Made by a program: the position numbers and the translations under genes. Below, in pieces: positions 19,814-20,141 of a DNA stretch of 20,141 nt. Where the stretch lies: assembly GCA_964396385.1 (NCBI GenBank), contig CAYNFH010000114.1, forward strand, positions 1-20,141, in the 5' to 3' direction. Positions within the stretch are counted from its first letter, which is position 1, and each line of letters starts with the position of its first letter. This DNA is from CAYNFH01 sp964396385. Lineage in GTDB: Bacteria > Armatimonadota > Chthonomonadetes > Chthonomonadales > CAJBBX01. The notes below the pieces were generated by a model, which saw nothing but the letters and a program-made list of their open reading frames with translations, was not told where the DNA came from and did no database searches.

Positions 19814-20141
19814 GTCCGCCCCAAGGTTGACGTACAAACCGGGCAGCGCCTTCTTCAGCATCTCCGCGCCCGCGGGAGTGGCTTTGGTCTCCCACAGGTA
19901 GAGGCTCTTTAGGCTCTTCAGGCCCGTGAGCTGCTCCAGCCCCGCGTCCGTCACCCCCGTGTTGTACAGGTTCAGGTAGGTGAGGCCCTTGAGGTCCTTC
20001 AAGTTCGCCAGCCCCTGGTCCGTGATCTTCGTCCCCTCCAGGTGGAGCACCGCCAGGTCCATCATGCCTCGCAGGTTGGCGAGTCCCTGGTCCGTGATGC
20101 GCGTGCTGGCCAGGTTCAGCGAATAGATGCCTTTCAGCCCT
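19802..20141 (-). CDS. Leucine-rich-repeat protein, 5' end outside window
   Basis: The frame is open to the right edge, so only the C-terminal 112 residues are seen. They contain regular 24-residue leucine-rich repeats of the ribonuclease-inhibitor-like bacterial type: LNLASTRITDQGLANLRG, LHLEGTKITDQGLANLKD and LNLYNTGVTDAGLEQLTG, then a divergent last unit ending LYVNLGADVKG. Such proteins bind other proteins or the cell surface; location and partner cannot be judged without the N-terminus. The last codons and the stop lie inside an 8-nt tandem array, so the C-terminal residues (DVKG) are probably repeat-derived. Confidence 0.85.
   Translation of the reverse strand, partial: GLKGIYSLNLASTRITDQGLANLRGMMDLAVLHLEGTKITDQGLANLKDLKGLTYLNLYNTGVTDAGLEQLTGLKSLKSLYLWETKATPAGAEMLKKALPGLYVNLGADVKG

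Overview
This is a roughly 65% GC bacterial chromosome segment with ordinary chromosomal genes and no phage, plasmid, transposase, rRNA, tRNA or CRISPR signal. Menaquinone synthesis through futalosine (MqnC), a very large SARP/BTAD-NTPase-TPR regulator, an ankyrin protein, a leucine-rich-repeat protein and many short tandem repeats fit an environmental, non-model bacterium. Armatimonadota, Chloroflexota or Acidobacteriota are my guesses from general familiarity; nothing here settles the phylum.

Layout. (1) 1-5.2 kb, plus strand: 3' part of an M28 zinc peptidase; mqnC; a 486-bp repeat-rich gap; an RNase II-type nuclease with dsRNA-binding-like domains whose second copy is cut by an in-frame TAA; a small conserved protein. 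(2) 5.4-8.65 kb, minus strand: a 1085-residue BTAD/SARP regulator. (3) 8.8-14.4 kb, plus strand and divergent from the regulator: four tightly spaced genes for exported proteins, namely an arylsulfotransferase-family protein, a monohaem cytochrome c, a beta-helix surface protein split by a frameshift, and an Ig/FN3-like protein ending in a duplicated GFDI domain. (4) 14.5-18.2 kb, minus strand: a DinB-fold protein behind an ankyrin-repeat protein, then an L-lactate-permease-family transporter. (5) 18.3-19.7 kb, plus strand and divergent from the transporter: a cupin oxygenase-like protein and a KduD-like dehydrogenase. (6) The right edge cuts a leucine-rich-repeat protein on the minus strand.

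The most striking pattern is a dispersed set of 7-nt and 8-nt tandem arrays (for example TCACGAC, GACGGAN, GGTTGAG, AGGTGAG, GGGGAGAC). They lie at gene boundaries and also inside coding sequence. They interrupt the peptidase PA-like region, sit just before the Walker A strand of the regulator, form the N-terminus of the cupin, abut the permease start codon, supply stop codons, and build a perfect 24-bp hairpin 3 nt before the dehydrogenase start. The second theme is the exported four-gene cluster facing the SARP-type regulator, with candidate direct-repeat operator sites between them. All functions are inferred from reading protein motifs; no database search was possible.
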